A stretch of DNA of 64,000 nt, taken from contig OX388312.1 of NCBI GenBank assembly GCA_947579605.1, positions 8,370,001-8,434,000 on the forward strand, given 5' to 3'. The first letter of the stretch is position 1, and every line of letters starts with the position of its first letter. The stretch comes from Athripsodes cinereus. Lineage: Eukaryota > Arthropoda > Insecta > Trichoptera > Leptoceridae. The notes beneath the pieces were generated by a model. The model did no database searches. It had not been told where the DNA came from and saw only the letters and a program-made list of their open reading frames with translations. Of the stretch, positions 26,530-40,061 are shown piece by piece. The position numbers and the translations under genes are program-made.

Positions 26530-26768
26530 ATGTATACTATACTATACCCTAACGCCGTATCCCAAGTGGGGTAGGCAGAGAAAACGGAACGCCATGTCGC
26601 CCTATCCTTACATACTTCTTTCGCTTCCTCTACATTCATCCAGTTTCTCATACATGCACGCCGATTCCTCTTACTTAACACGCGACCGTCCTTGAGAATT
26701 TGATCCACGTGGTTAAGCCACGTAGTTCTTGGACGTCCGCGCTTTTCACACCCTCTCTTTCAGATAAA
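26530..26768 (-). mobile_element. 3' end of RTE-like LINE (minus strand)
   Basis: On the minus strand, MDQILKDGRVLSKRNRRACM and a TWRSVFSAYPTWDTALGYS segment are intact, preceded by KRGRPRTTWL-type codons. The 3' tail is a TATAGTATAGTATA run (plus 26535-26547). The copy at 7966-8195 is the same element in the other orientation. It is placed tail to tail with the SINE ending at 26524. Confidence 0.7.
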
Positions 26769-26974
26769 TACACCCTCTTCGATAAGAATATATATATGTA
26801 TTTAAAATAGTGCTATCAAATATTGTATCTGTTTTACATTCTTGCCGTGGATACATATTGTATCCAAAATATTCAATGTAATACAATATACTAATATGTA
26901 ACTTCTGACGTGGATACCTTTATGTATCCGAGATTCTCATTTCATCTATTTATTTATCTATATTTATAATTAAT

Positions 26975-27716
26975 TATTATTGGTTCGTAGCTCTCTGGAA
27001 TACAACTCGCTGATATGGTCCCCAATGTACGTGGTGCATATTGATGCATTAGAGAGGGTCCAGAGACGCTTCACGAGAGGTTTGTCATATAGGGCTGGAC
27101 AGGGCAGATTTTTGAAAAGTTACGAGGATCGTCTTTCCTTTTTTAAGATGGATAAACTGAGGGACAGGAGAATACTTGCGGATCTCACTATGCTTCATAA
27201 AATGATCAATGGTAATGTAGATACAGTGTCGGTCAGTTCATTGAATTTTTATGCAGCAAATCCCCGCCTACGTAACCTAAGAACTTTCTTAATGGACAGA
27301 CATAGTAACAATGTCAGTCAAAATAGTCCAATCAGCAGAATGTGTAGATTATATAATGTTTTATGCTCACATTGCGTGGATGGTGCGGATGTCTTTTGTC
27401 ATTCACTGACGGTGTTCAGAAGGAGTGTTGCCTCCAACTTTGGTATCTTTGTAGGTTGAAATTTTTTGTTTTTTTGATCGGTGCTTGTTTGGTACAGGTT
27501 CAGTTTGTACTGGGCCTGCGGTGATTGTGATCTGCTTTTGTTTGATTGGTTTTTTTTTTTTTTTCTGTCATTCTTTTGTTAACATTAATATGTGTATGCT
27601 GTAGACACACTTAATTGGGGGGTTGGCCTGGCCGAATCAATGTATGTTGTTTTTATTTTTTTGTGTGTATTTTGTCAACTTTCTGTTTGTGTCTCTGATT
27701 AATAAATAAATAAATA
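26975..27716 (+). mobile_element. Jockey/I-like LINE 3' end
   Basis: A 5'-truncated element. The coding remnant (26980-27459) is followed by a roughly 230-bp 3' untranslated part rich in GTTTG/TTTTT and a terminal AATAAATAAATAAATAA run at 27697-27716. The surrounding host sequence shows no obvious target-site duplication. Confidence 0.7.
26980..27459 (+). pseudogene. C-terminal part of LINE ORF2
   Basis: The open frame of about 159 codons begins VRSSLEYNSLIWSPMYVVHI, followed by ALERVQRRFTRGL, RLSFFKMDKLRDRRILADLT and MLHKMINGNVDT, ending at a TGA. RSxLEYxSxIWSP plus RxQRRFTR and LxxRRxxxDLxxLxKxING are the standard post-reverse-transcriptase landmarks of Jockey/I-type LINEs. The polymerase itself is absent, so there is no native start and no activity. 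It is better preserved than the relative at 23455-24080. Confidence 0.8.
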
Positions 27717-27719
27717 ATA

Positions 27720-29720
27720 TGACGTGGATCTAATTGTCATAGAATTGATTAAATCTACAGTGTCCTTGAGGTGTTTTGGCACGTAAACGACACTTTTATG
27801 TTGTCCAATAATAATAAAAATATAATATACTATAAGCACAAATTCAAATATAATTATAATGAAGAGCCAAAAATTTTACGCATTGTCTACAAGTAATCGT
27901 AATGTTGCATGCATGCATAAAATAATAATTTATAAGACTGTGTTTATATAACCTCTCCTAACACAACTATACATATCAGCTCCCGCCAGTATACATAATT
28001 ATATTATTTGAAAACATCACGATGTATAAAAAAACTTTGCTATTATTTATATAAATTACATTTTATAATTCACACCCGCTACAAGTTATATTCTCCTAAT
28101 ACTTTGGTGTTGTACCACAGACAATGTGATATTTTGTAATCGGTTTAATGAACAAGAAAAAGAGTGTTCACATGTCATCAAGTCGTCAGAAAATTTAGGA
28201 AAGCTAAAATATAATTAGGTATACATTCATACTATAAATATATAAAGTAAATATTTATTTTAATATTATTCATCTTCCTTCACCTTTGGAATAAATAACA
28301 ACGAGAACCAGTAAGTAACTTATCAGTGTGATAATAAAATATATAACTAGGCATATTAAATAACTGTTGCTGTCTCAAATCTCAATTGCTGTCGCGCACA
28401 TTTTGTTATCATGAAGAAAGATAATATTTTACCAAAATTGTATTATGACCCTTTTCACTTCATGCGATCCTAATAAGTTAGAAGTGATTATTAAACGAAA
28501 ATTTTAATAAATTCAACCTGTACTTTTTTACTAATTCCATTTAATTTTTCCTCAATCACGTATTGCAGATAATCTCGTTTTTATGAAACGTTCTCGTGTT
28601 TTAACACTATTTAGGTTATCTAACTATTGTTATCATTTAATTTTATCGGAATTTAAAAATAAAAATACAAGAACTAACTTATAAATAAAAATAATGAGAC
28701 TGGAAACTTATCGGGGTCAGTTGATACGTCAGTTTATTTAAATATTATTAATTTCGAACAACTGAGTTTGCTATTAACTTACAAAAAAGAATTCATTAAT
28801 GTGTACAATGTGTACCTACACCTGAATGGTGGGAGTTGTTCGAAAAACTGAAGGGTTTTTTGCATGATCTACGTACTAAGGGACACGGGTCATTAATTCC
28901 ATTTAGTCTACAATGTGTCTACAAATTTAATCAAACAAATTGCTATTAATTTTATTTTTCGTGGATGTAAAGTTGGCTTGTGGGAAACTTGTCTTTATTA
29001 CAAAGAAAAATGTTTTTTTACAGATATTCACGATGCAGATTAAACAGAAAATATTTTTTTATTCAAAAATATTGGCACGTTTTCACAATATATAGAAAAA
29101 TGTAATTCAAATATTAACTAATGTAAAAGTTTGTCCATGTCCGTGTGAAGCAGACAGAAGAAAAACGTTATACTGCTCATATCTTTGAATACGCAACTTC
29201 ATTACATTAATAAAATCTTTGTACAAAACATTGTAATCACTCCATCAACGAGTCTTTATAAAAAAATACTAAAAAGTATTGGTAAAAAATTAAACCAAGA
29301 AACAGGAATTAAATCACAAACTGAATCACTTCCTTATCCAACAAGACAATATAATTAATTAGAATTGTGATAACACTCGTAAAATTTATTGCGCCCCCCT
29401 TATAGACTGTTTGTAAATAAAAATATCGTTCATTCACCCCATGAGAAAATATAAAATAATAAATGCCTACACACCTACCTACCTGTTTATGTTTTAATAC
29501 ACTTGATATAGTTTTATTGAAGTGGTTTAATCTGATTCAGAAATGTTTTATTTTCAAGATATTGGAATCGTGAAATTGTCCCGAATCTGAAATATTCATA
29601 ACAATCATAACTAACCGCTTTCAGTAATTATGTAATTACACCTGTTATTATTATATCCACTACTTTTAAACTATATTTAGAAGTTTATTCGATCGACATT
29701 TTACATCTTGAATAATTGTC
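27720..29720. other. intergenic DNA, nothing recognised
   Basis: AT-rich, with stops in all frames, no tRNA-like boxes, and no tandem or inverted repeats of note. Confidence 0.45.
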
Positions 29721-29721
29721 A

Positions 29722-29939
29722 ATCGGTGTGGCGCGGAGGTAACGCTCTTGCCTTTGAATCATGAGGTCCCGGGTTCGATTTCCGGCCAGGCCAATGTGAA
29801 GAATGAACTTTTCCAAACTGTCCTGGGTCTGGGTGTTACATGGACAATATGTGTTTAGTGCATTGGCTAGGCAAGCTTGATCTGTGTGAATTGTCTGTGC
29901 ATGAAGACCTTATGAAAACAAAAGTATGATTTATTAATA
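29722..29939 (+). mobile_element. tRNA-derived SINE, family S2
   Basis: The tRNA-like head GTGTGGCGCGGAGGTAACGC contains an A-box-like part, and a B box GGTTCGATTTC follows CATGAGGTCCCG. The body continues through TGTCCTGGGTCTGGGTGTTA to an AT-rich tail, TATGATTTATTAATAA. It is a different family from S1, with no shared body. A hAT MITE sits immediately after its tail. Confidence 0.6.
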
Positions 29940-29947
29940 ACCTAAAC

Positions 29948-30141
29948 CAGTGATTCCCAAACTATGGTACGCGTACCACCAGTGGTACGCGACAATTATT
30001 AAGGTGGTACGCAAGCAGACATGGCCATAGGACATACACAGTAAATAATTAGATAAAACGTTTTTAAATTTAGTTCAGTGGTACGCTACTGATTTATAAT
30101 TTCGTGTGTGGTACGCGAAATTAAAAGTTTGGGAACCACTG
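29948..30141. mobile_element. hAT-type MITE (194 bp) with 8-bp duplication
   Basis: The ends are CAGTGATTCCCAAACT and AGTTTGGGAACCACTG, inverted repeats of 16 bp with one mismatch and the classic hAT CAGTG start. The element is flanked by ACCTAAAC at 29940-29947 and 30142-30149, a perfect 8-bp target-site duplication as hAT transposases make. GGTACGC is repeated in the interior. There is no coding capacity. Confidence 0.93.
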
Positions 30142-30149
30142 ACCTAAAC

Positions 30150-33100
30150 CATTAATTTTAAGGTGATCAAGTTCATAAAGACAGTGAAAAAAAGTCGTCG
30201 TGTATCCTTGAGGAATACTTATATGAATATAGAAAAGGAACAATAAAGCTTTGAAAGCATAATCTGCATAAATTAATAGTTTTTCCCATACTGCTCCGCG
30301 ATATCCTTCATTATCCACACATAGACTACTGCAATATACCTACATTTTACTTTCAATTTTTTTTAAAGTAGGTATGTACCTATATTTTTATTCTAATACC
30401 GAATTACATAAATATCACATTCTGCGTGGATGGTGTGTAAGTGAATATTTGTATATTAGTATCTAGCTTTTTAAAGTAACATTATTTGATAAATAATAAG
30501 ATCAGATCACACTATTTTCATGTAAAAAAAAAACTATACAATATACTCGTACACACGGTCAGTCACTACTATGCCTTGGGCTGTGAGATCAGTGATGCGA
30601 TAGTACCTGTTACTTAATAATAATAATCACAATAACGAATAACATAACGAGTATTCCACGAGATGCACCTTGACCTCTGAACTTGAATAATAATATAACG
30701 TAATATTATTATAACTAACATAGTAGGTAGATATTATGTGTATAACAGTCAGAATAACAACAACAATAGTGTATTATGTATAGTCTGTATGGAATGTGTT
30801 TTCATTATAGATAGAACGGATATTCAGTATCTGAACTATTCAGTATCCGATTCATGCTGATAGTTACTCAATATATCCGGCTGGATACAGGATACTTTTC
30901 GTATTTCGAAAGAAATAGAAATCTATCTATACCGCCTCGTCATCTCCTACAAGTAGGGTACTACATGAACATAAAAACATGAACTCATTAAGTATAATAG
31001 TGAAACTAATAAAAGTGTTAAATGTTTATTTATTTTGCGAGTACCTACTTGAATGTAATTTTACAAGAAAGCTTAAAATTATAGAAAAGGCTGCACTCCA
31101 CGGAAATAATAACTCCCGGGTTAGTTGAAAGACATCGTATTTAAGCTATAAACTCGCCCTCTGTGCATTGACTTGTTTATTGATACATTGTTTTAATTTG
31201 TATTATACCTAGTAACCAATGTACAGTGAAGAATAAAATAAATAAGTAAATGAATATGAAACCAACACAAATTAATCGATTTATTGATACATGTATTAAA
31301 CTAATGTAGCTGACTCTTTCTCGCAGACATTCCTAGCGCACTAATGCTGGAACGGCGTGTTATGAAAGAGGGAAATTCAGACTGGATTAAATCAAATAAT
31401 ATCTCCAGATATCCGTTTTCTAATATCCTGCCAAACTATTATCCATTTCATTACTAGTTTTCATCGGTGGTGGAGTGAAGATGAACATTATGGTAATATT
31501 ATGACACGACCAGATCAACTCCCCGCGTGCAGAACAGACAACTTCGTGGCTTCTAGATACGAGTATTTACTGTATGTACATATATTATGTATTAGATACA
31601 GATGCAAACTGAATCTTGGAATTTATTCACAAACAGGTGGTGTATTACCAGAGATTATTAGAATAAATAACGGATGAAAAATCACTCTCATTTAATAATG
31701 GATCATCTCTAAAAGTAGCAGATACCGAATTGTTTACTTAAAAGTATTGTCACTTCTTCTTTGGTTGCCCTACCTTGTGGAATATTATGACGTGATGGTA
31801 TAGATAAGTACGTAGATAAAACTTCTTCTTTAACCTTCATTGTATCCTTGGACATAACTTCTCCTTCGATCTTCCCCAATTTTCTATCTTGAGTAGGTAC
31901 ACTGTATATCCACATTATTTAAGTGGTTCGTCTTTATTTGTCGTCTGACCACTTACATCCCGTAGTACCTACCGTCACAGTTCTTTTGTCTATTCTAGGT
32001 CGCTATTCATGAACTTGATTCTTCTACAATGATTTGGTATACCTACTTGGTGATAAATGTTAAGCATATTATTTTGATAGATGTTCTATGAAGATCCTGG
32101 TAAATAATAGGTGTCTGCAAAACGCAAGTATAATAAAATACGAAAAAGGCATTTAATATATTTAATTCAGCGATGAGGAATCTCATCTTTCCTGAATGCC
32201 GTTTCTGAAACGTTGAGGACGACCCCCAGAAGTTTGACAATGACTACTTTGTAAGTCAAAATCGAGTTGTAAAAATTAAATAATGTTGTTTCTTTACATA
32301 AATTAATATGGAGTTTTACAAAATAAACATCATTTCAATCATAACCTCCATTTTCTATTCTTTTCTATTCTATTCTTCTTAATACTATCCAATCGTTTGC
32401 GAGTGATTAAGGACCTCCATTTTCATTATATGAAGTTATTTTACTAGCCTTCCCACTTGTGAAAGCTATTTTGAGATATTTTGTTAAATAACTGCTTTTT
32501 TCCTGATTCTTCCTTTAAAAAGAGCAGACGATAGCTTCAATTCAAATTTTCACTGTTGTTTTCAAGACTATGTATGTATGCTAATAATATCAATGCGAAT
32601 TGTTTATAACATTGCACTCCTGGAAACTAATTATAGGTGAATCTTATCAGACCTCGCACCTTTAGCAATGGTTTAATGTACGAGTACAGTGTGTATTGTA
32701 ATTGCATAATTGTATTGTGTTTCATTGAACTTGATGGTAAATGGTAACTTCTCTACTCACTACTCACTATATTATGCACATTTCTATGTCGTTTTTTTAG
32801 TTCTCAATGCAATTTGCATACCGCAGAAGAAATAGCATATTCCCTGAATACCATAACTACGTTTTCATTTATTTTTTTTAAACCTCATTATTCTTTTCAG
32901 AAAGTATGAATGATCGATACGCACGAGGTTGCAACATACATACCTACATACATAATGTGATACATACATACATACTTTGAAACGTTAATATTAGATTATT
33001 TTCAATATTCAACTCCGTATAAATTGTCCGGCAAATGAATGATCAAAATTTTGTTACTTATCTCTTATACATAGCTAACTATACAAAAAAGGCAAAAATA

Positions 33101-34545
33101 AATGTCTATAATAAATTAGTTAAAATATAGATATGTCGATGATAAAAATCCTAATTTGTTTTAATAAATAGTAAAGAAATAACCTTTTCGATTTATTTAC
33201 TGTCAAACAGTTAGTGTGTCTAAAATTATGAAATTGTTTGAATGCTGAGGTTATTTTCAGAAATTGTCAATCAAAATACGGAAGGTAGGTGACATTACCT
33301 GGTAAACCAATATATGGTAAATGTTGCTAATTTGGTCAAAAGTTCTATCCGTAGGTATTTACAAATACATATTTTATTATTATGGTGTACCTAAATATTT
33401 AATAGAAATGGAAGTTACAAATTTCCTTGGCCAAGTCGCTCAAGTAAATATAACATTATGGATAACCTAACAGCTAACTAAACAGAACATTCTTCACACA
33501 ACTGAGAATCCTACCTACATGAATTGTTCATTACACTTCTGTGTAATTTGTTTTGGAATTACATTATTAGGTATTTATATAGTATAGGTAATGCGCATAG
33601 CACGTCAATTTACACAATCACGTTTGAAGAATTCTTCCTTCACTCTTTAACATTCCGACCCGTAGCAGAGGGAATTACTAGGAGTCCTCTCAATTTCAAT
33701 GTACCTATTATAATATATATGATAATTAAAAGTATTTACATCTTTATACAGGGATTATAAAATATAATTGGTTTTCTACGTGAGCTTTTACAATTTAATT
33801 CATAATCAATTTCAAAGGCATATCCAGGATATTCCCTAGGAGAGAGGCAGCAGATTAGATTGTATGGGGAGCTTTTTTGAGTGTCAGTTTTCCGATGTGA
33901 TGTGTACCTACCTACATACTATCTCCTAATTTCAAATGTTTGTCTTTTTTGTACAAAACTAGAATCAACTTATTTATATTTTTCTGACTTTTTTATGACA
34001 CTATGCCAATTTGTCATACTTTTTTTCCGGTAATTCTTTTCTTATCTTTTTTTTCCTACTATTTTCGAGTTCCTATGAGGAGGAGGTAACCGCCTCAGTT
34101 TGTCACATACCTTTTCTCGGTGCCCCCACAACTTCCCTTCTTCTCCTTGAATTTGAAAACTTGGCGCCAAATCTGCAGCCGAACTATTCAATCTTCACAC
34201 TACAAGATATTACTCAATTGTGTACTGTTCTTCGGAGTGTGATAGACCAATTTTTTTTTAATGTGAAACGATTCGTTTTTGTACTATATTATTAAAATTA
34301 TTCAGATAAAAATATTAAACTAAAACTATTAGAATCTGAAAAGTTAGTGCAGATTTTACTTGTTTCTAAAAATAAAAGAAAATAGCAAACAGGTCAGCAC
34401 ATTGCAGTAAAGTTATCACATTTGCATTAAATTACATTCTCTTCAGTAGGTACCTCGGTTCTTTTTACATAAGAACATGTTATACATAACATATAGTTAT
34501 AACTATGTAAACCAAAAACATTATTATTATTTAAAAATATATTTT
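30150..34545. other. intergenic DNA, no gene recognised
   Basis: Long AT-rich stretch. About 31150-31245 ends CAGTGAAGAATAAAATAAAT and resembles a LINE 3' end also seen at 4880-4915 and 57300-57330. The open frame at 34011-34295 is partly low complexity (F, S, L) and not convincing. Confidence 0.4.
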
Positions 34546-34549
34546 GATT

Positions 34550-34640
34550 CAAAAAAAGATGCAACCTTATACCCCTTTCATAGGAAACTAAAAACTTGTT
34601 TCGTGAAAGGGGAGTTTAGCCGGCCCCTTATGCACGGTAG
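34550..34640 (-). mobile_element. diverged fragment of SINE family S1
   Basis: GCAACCTTATACCCCTTTCA, TCGTGAAAGGGGAGTTTAGC and CCGGCCCC are degraded versions of the S1 body and head in antisense. The B box is no longer recognisable. Confidence 0.5.
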
Positions 34641-34644
34641 ATAC

Positions 34645-37055
34645 AAGTATATAATAGTCAGTAAAACACGAAAGCGTAAGAATGAAGGATGGTTGTTAAT
34701 ATGTACATGAAATGATTATTATTAAGATTATTAAGATTAAAATTATTAAGAATAAATATTTGATTAAATTTTATGTAAGCATGTTTGTATGTTATTTTTT
34801 TGTCTTCCAAGTATTCATTTATAACAGAAGAAAGAAAAATAATTCCCTTTGTCGAAAACTTTGTAGAGTGAGGATGAATGAATCTTTATTATTATTAGGT
34901 TTCCACTTCATTTAGGTATTTTTTAACATATCTCCTAATTTTGCGAGATTAGATTTGGAAACATAACTCCTAACTCTTAAGAAAAGATTGATAAATTATT
35001 AGTAATTTGTTGAAATGTTTAATATCATATTTTTTTACTCATTATTCACCCCTTTGTTGGTCTTTTTGATGAAAACCTATTGCTTGCCCGACGCCGGGTT
35101 AGAGAATAACTCTAACTACCTACTTCCTTCTTTAATATTATTTTCTTTCAAAATAAGGTAAAGATTTTTATCTTTATATTATAAAAATAACAATAATGAA
35201 ATATTAAGTTGATAGTGTTATACTTACTTAATAATACAATAACAATATTTCATGAAATACTCAAAATATATGAGTTACAATGATTTCCTACAACAGTTAA
35301 CCTACATTTTTGAAGCAATTTCAGAAAACAAGAACGTACTTCAATTTGCCTAATATTTAAGAGCTTATAATGTAGAATATAATTACTTTTTCCATTCAAT
35401 TCCGATGATATTTTTTCTTATCACAAACATGTTTCCGAGAAGGAAATCAAAATAACCCATGTGCTCAAAAATAAAGAATTAAATCGTAGACAAGATGGTA
35501 AATGGATAAGCAAAATAATAAATACATTGCAAACCAATAAGGAGGAAGCAAGCGACAATATGATGGAGTGATGATATAAAGAAAACAGAGAGCACTAGAT
35601 AAAAGAATAAAACAAATGACAGAAATGAGTGCTTATGAAGAGGCCTTTAATGAAAAGCAGATAAATATGGACTGAAGAAGACTCCCAAATTCATAAGAAA
35701 ATATTAATCTCTAACCATTAATTACATGCGAAGTAATGAAAAGTTATATTTACACCTTTGATATTCATTTCAATAGGTATGGTATAACTTTCTAAGACAT
35801 ATTGCATTAATTACATGATTTTCATGTAGGTGTTCAATTCAACTATCCAAGTTGAATTGAAGATTTTTGTAATAAATAAGTTGAAAAGATGCTCGTATTT
35901 AGATTTATGTATTTGTTGATAAAAAGATTTTTAATACAAAAAATATGAAGAGAAAAAATGATGAAGATAACTTATTGTCACAAAATAGCTGTGATTTGTT
36001 CATAGCTCTCTCTGTTATTATTTAAATGAAAAACATCAACATATGCGCATTTTATGTACCTACATACAACGAACGTCCAACGTTCTTTTTCACATTCACA
36101 CGGGCAGGTAACAACTAAAAGTAACAAACAATACCGTTCTTTCGCAGATAATAGTATCCGGAGAACATAACGACCAAATAGTAATGAGAACATCTAACGT
36201 TATTATTATTCAATAGAACGTGTAAGATCCACATAATAAAAAAGTATAATTTATCTCGATAATTGATCGTTACATCGTCAACACGATGCTTTCTACTACC
36301 GTAACTATTTTATACACCTCACGAATTATGTTTATTGCCACCGCATATTCCGCTTTATATACCAATAAACACGCGATGTTTCCGACTATATGAATAGATT
36401 TTTTGATAAAGTACACGTGTTTAAGCTACAAACGTCGTGTCTGAATATCTAATAGGTACAGACCTACCTATATTATATCTGAGACGCATAGGTACTAAAG
36501 AACAAAATTTGTACAAAGACAGGTAGATTATTTTTCATGTATTCCTAATAAATTGAACTGTATGATTCGGTTAGAAAATAAATTCGATGTTTTTCTCTCT
36601 CAACTCAATGTAATTCATAATCAAACTATTTACTCCCTTACTTTGAATAGGCATTATTAATAGGAGTATCGATAACATCATTTATAAGTTTTGATCACTT
36701 ATGATAGTAGAAGTATGTACAGTTTTGAAACCTTGTACAAAATGTCCAATCAATCATGTATATACATGCAGAAATCAAATATTTTAAACCGCATAAAAGT
36801 ACTTTGCCAATATTTGGCACCTGTGCAGTGTTGTTGCTTGTATTGTTTGTAGGTATATCACAGTCTTTTACATAGTCGGCAAAAAAAAACTTGGATGTAT
36901 TAAAAAACATACGCATCTCTGGCCAAACATAATGATCCTTCGAGCCGGATATATATTATGATATTATTATCATTTTATTTGACGAGAGAGATTAATTAAT
37001 AATGAATTGAGTAGATTTTTCTTAGAAAATTATGAATAAACCAAATATTTCATTA
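34645..37055. other. intergenic DNA, nothing recognised
   Basis: AT-rich with poly-T and TTA runs, no coding-like frame and no clear repeats. Confidence 0.45.
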
Positions 37056-37069
37056 AAATATTTCAATTC

Positions 37070-37160
37070 CAATTCAAATTGCTTTATTCATTAGAATATT
37101 TCTCATACAAATTTCAAAAATTCAAATTGCTTTATTCATTAGAATATTTCTCATACATAT
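37070..37160. repeat. short tandem duplication (two units of about 54 bp)
   Basis: The phrase TTCAAATTGCTTTATTCATT followed by AGAATATTTCTCATACA occurs twice in direct succession, with the second copy starting near 37122. Confidence 0.8.
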
Positions 37161-37556
37161 TTGATAATAGTATGTACATAGTTTGTTAAAATTTTCAATG
37201 TGTGTTATAAACAACAAAATAACAGCATTACAACTCTACACCAACAAAAAAAACATTTCTCGACATCTATTTGTCTTTGCCCTCATTGATTTAATAATCG
37301 ATAACCAATTTTTTAAATGTTTTTATATGGGCTGTGTCCCATACTTTTTTTTACGTGCGTGGTGAATAAATAAAACCCAATATTCAATTCAATCTTGTTT
37401 TTCAGCAACAATTAATTTAAAACAAAAAAAAAGTTCTAAGAATGTAAAAATGTCAAAGATTTAAAATACTGTTAATTTTTATAGAACTTTATTATACATA
37501 TAAATAATTATTTTCATTTATTTTATAGGGCAACTGTCACTCTTGACATGAACTGA

Positions 37557-37594
37557 ATATGGGCATATATGGGCATATATGGGCAATATGGGCA
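37557..37594. repeat. GGGCATATAT microsatellite
   Basis: The run is GGGCATATAT, GGGCATATAT, GGGCAATAT, GGGCAT. The 10-base unit is almost perfect for three to four copies. Confidence 0.8.
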
Positions 37595-38734
37595 TCAAAA
37601 TATTATATCTGACGTCGGTGCCACGCGATACATTTTTCATTATCTGTAGGTATAAAACGTTTTTGAAAACTGGTGTAATTTACTCAGTAACGAATGAATA
37701 ACGTTCAACTTAATATACGTAAAATCATAAATGAACAATGAACATATTCATTATTCACCTACGATGTATTTTCAGAATCATTAAATACGTTCATTAGGAC
37801 AAATTTCTATCCTGAGCACGCTATTTCCATTTCCTCACCAATGTTCACCTTATGTCATTAATCAAGCCTGAAGCGATGCTACACATCTCTTGTATTTTTT
37901 TACAATTCCATTTTATGAAACTTATCAATCGACTCTTCAGTTCCATAAACCAATAATTCGAAATTCTAATATTCCAAATAATGGTATTTCATGTGTTTTG
38001 AAGCAGTAAAGCGGTCTACCGAAGACTCAAAACGAAAATGCTCTTCCAATAAAAATTATTAAAATTTAGATTTTTTTGTTTGTGAAATTGAAATATTATG
38101 TTATATTGCCTTCTATGTGTAATAAGCAAAAATCTAGATTTAAAAAAAATGACAAGTTGTTGCCCTATGGAATCGGATTATCGATTAGTCAAATGAATGA
38201 AATATTTAGAAAGATATCATATTATATATGTCCACAACTTGAATGTTGTACTTGACGAGCGTATTACTCCAATAAATTCTATACGATTTATTTCCCATCC
38301 AAAATATACCACAAAATATACATAATATGGTAACATTTTATATTTGGTCTTGGACATATACACGCACAAGCATTTTAAACTGTTTAAATAAATTTTGTTG
38401 TAAAATTCCGTCAGCCCTATGAACTAAACAAAGAGAACTAAACAGTACTAGACTTGTGTCAATTACAATATTCTTCTAAGACATGACCTCTGCCCGATAT
38501 TGTATCAGGAAGGCACTTTGGTAATGTAATGTAGGACAGCACGATCAAATAACAAACTACTGATGCAGAGAGCGGCTAACACATTTTGTACCGTAAGGCA
38601 TAATAGGAGTAACCAAGCCTTTGTTGTTTACATAACACATTCATGTAAACTTACATTTTACTAAAATCAAACTAATGTATAACAAGTGAGATATCTAGAC
38701 AACTTAAATAAGATGAATACTATAATATACTCGT

Positions 38735-39140
38735 ACTATCACGGTTTGTCTCACAAATGGGGTAGCTAGCGGACTTATTGCGAGTAATAACTGCGTGGTT
38801 AAAGTGTCATGTCAGGTCCCCCCGACGTCGGCTATCACCCTGGCGTAGGCTACAAGAAATCACTAATATAGTGATAATCTCGTCACTTATATCATCACAT
38901 TTTTTAATGTATATCGCTTTTTGATTTTTTCATGTAAATGATAATATGCAAATCAACTAATATTAATGAATAATAAACACGCAGATTGTCCTCTCAGTGG
39001 CAATAAATGTTCAGGATGGGTGGCATACCTTATCGCTAAACGAAATATGAAAAATGTCTTAAAATATGATGTTTTGAAAACTTGCTGGGATAGTCCTCTG
39101 GCTACCCCATTTGTGGGATATGACGTGATGGTATAGTAGT
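38735..39140. repeat. repeat family X copies in head-to-head arrangement
   Basis: The left part is antisense X (ATCACGGTTTGTCTCACAAA, GGGGTAGC at 38740-38770), continued after a roughly 200-bp interruption at 38988-39045 (GTCCTCTCAGTGGCAATAAA, GGATGGGTGGCATACC). The right part, 39070-39140, is sense X ending GGCTACCCCATTTGTGGGAT and GTGATGGTATAGTAGTA. The inner 38800-38980 is not recognised. Confidence 0.55.
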
Positions 39141-39145
39141 AAACT

Positions 39146-39212
39146 TTCGTAAATGTAACGTATTTAACTATCTATTACTAAATAGATAGTTAAATACGTT
39201 ACATTTACGAAT
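39146..39212. repeat. perfect 31-bp hairpin
   Basis: Arms 39146-39176 and 39182-39212 are exact reverse complements around a 5-base loop, ACTAA. The stem begins TTCGTAAATGTAACGTATTT. It directly follows the TAG tail of a repeat X copy. Confidence 0.95.
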
Positions 39213-39214
39213 GT

Positions 39215-40061
39215 GTTTTTGAAATCAAACCTTATTTAATTGCATTAAGAACATATGAACAGTTTTTATACGTAATGTACCTATAATTTTCTCTTTAGTC
39301 CCTTGGCACGTGCCCAAAATAATGAGAAGGACAGCTATACCTGAATAGTTTCAATATTATTATTATTAGTAAACCGCAACAGTATTGATCCTGTTTGGTA
39401 ATAATTGGAAAGTTTCTAATGAAGATAGAGATATTGTTGATTGTATTATGGATGTACTCTTCATACATCAGTTCGTACAAATATACTAGTCACAATATTA
39501 TATTGTTGAAATGACTGCTAATAAGTGCATCGAGAATAGTTAATCCAACTTGTTATTATTAGTCGTTCACATAATGAACAGGTTTAGAATATTTTATAAC
39601 AAAATGTAGAGTAGATATCTGTGTTATGCTCGTCACGACACGATGTCGCCAAGTAAGTTTTTTTTTTATTATTCAGTACAAAGCGTAGTCGTGTATCACA
39701 AGTCAATAATAATTAATGAAAAACAGGATTCCGTGAACGACACATTGATGGTTTCTTCAAACGATGACCCCAATAGGTGTTTACTTTTGTTGGCTGACAA
39801 CACTCTCCACATCACATAACCAGTAAAGAAAGAAATTATTACCAACAGATAAGCGACATCTTCTATCGAGTGACAACCGATGTTGGCTGTCGTAGAATTT
39901 ACAATTATAATACTGCGAACGTTGGAAATAAATAAATAATATTATCAATACACTTTCTATCGACGCGTTGAACAAAGATATCGTTTTTAACAATGCACAA
40001 CTAACATACGATGTAAAAACAAATAAATAAAGTAGTTATTTGTGCAGAGTTGAGGATAAGA
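39215..40061 (+). promoter_or_regulatory. upstream region of the astacin gene
   Basis: The 850 bases before the start codon hold no gene. No convincing TATA box or initiator is seen. One AGATAAG (near 39848) and AGATATC (near 39977) are GATA-type sites, which would fit gut expression but are common by chance. The transcription start cannot be placed. Confidence 0.3.

Noticed and set aside
34011..34295. 94-codon frame rich in F, S and L
   Set aside because: Low-complexity start from poly-T DNA, no known domain, no splice or start support.
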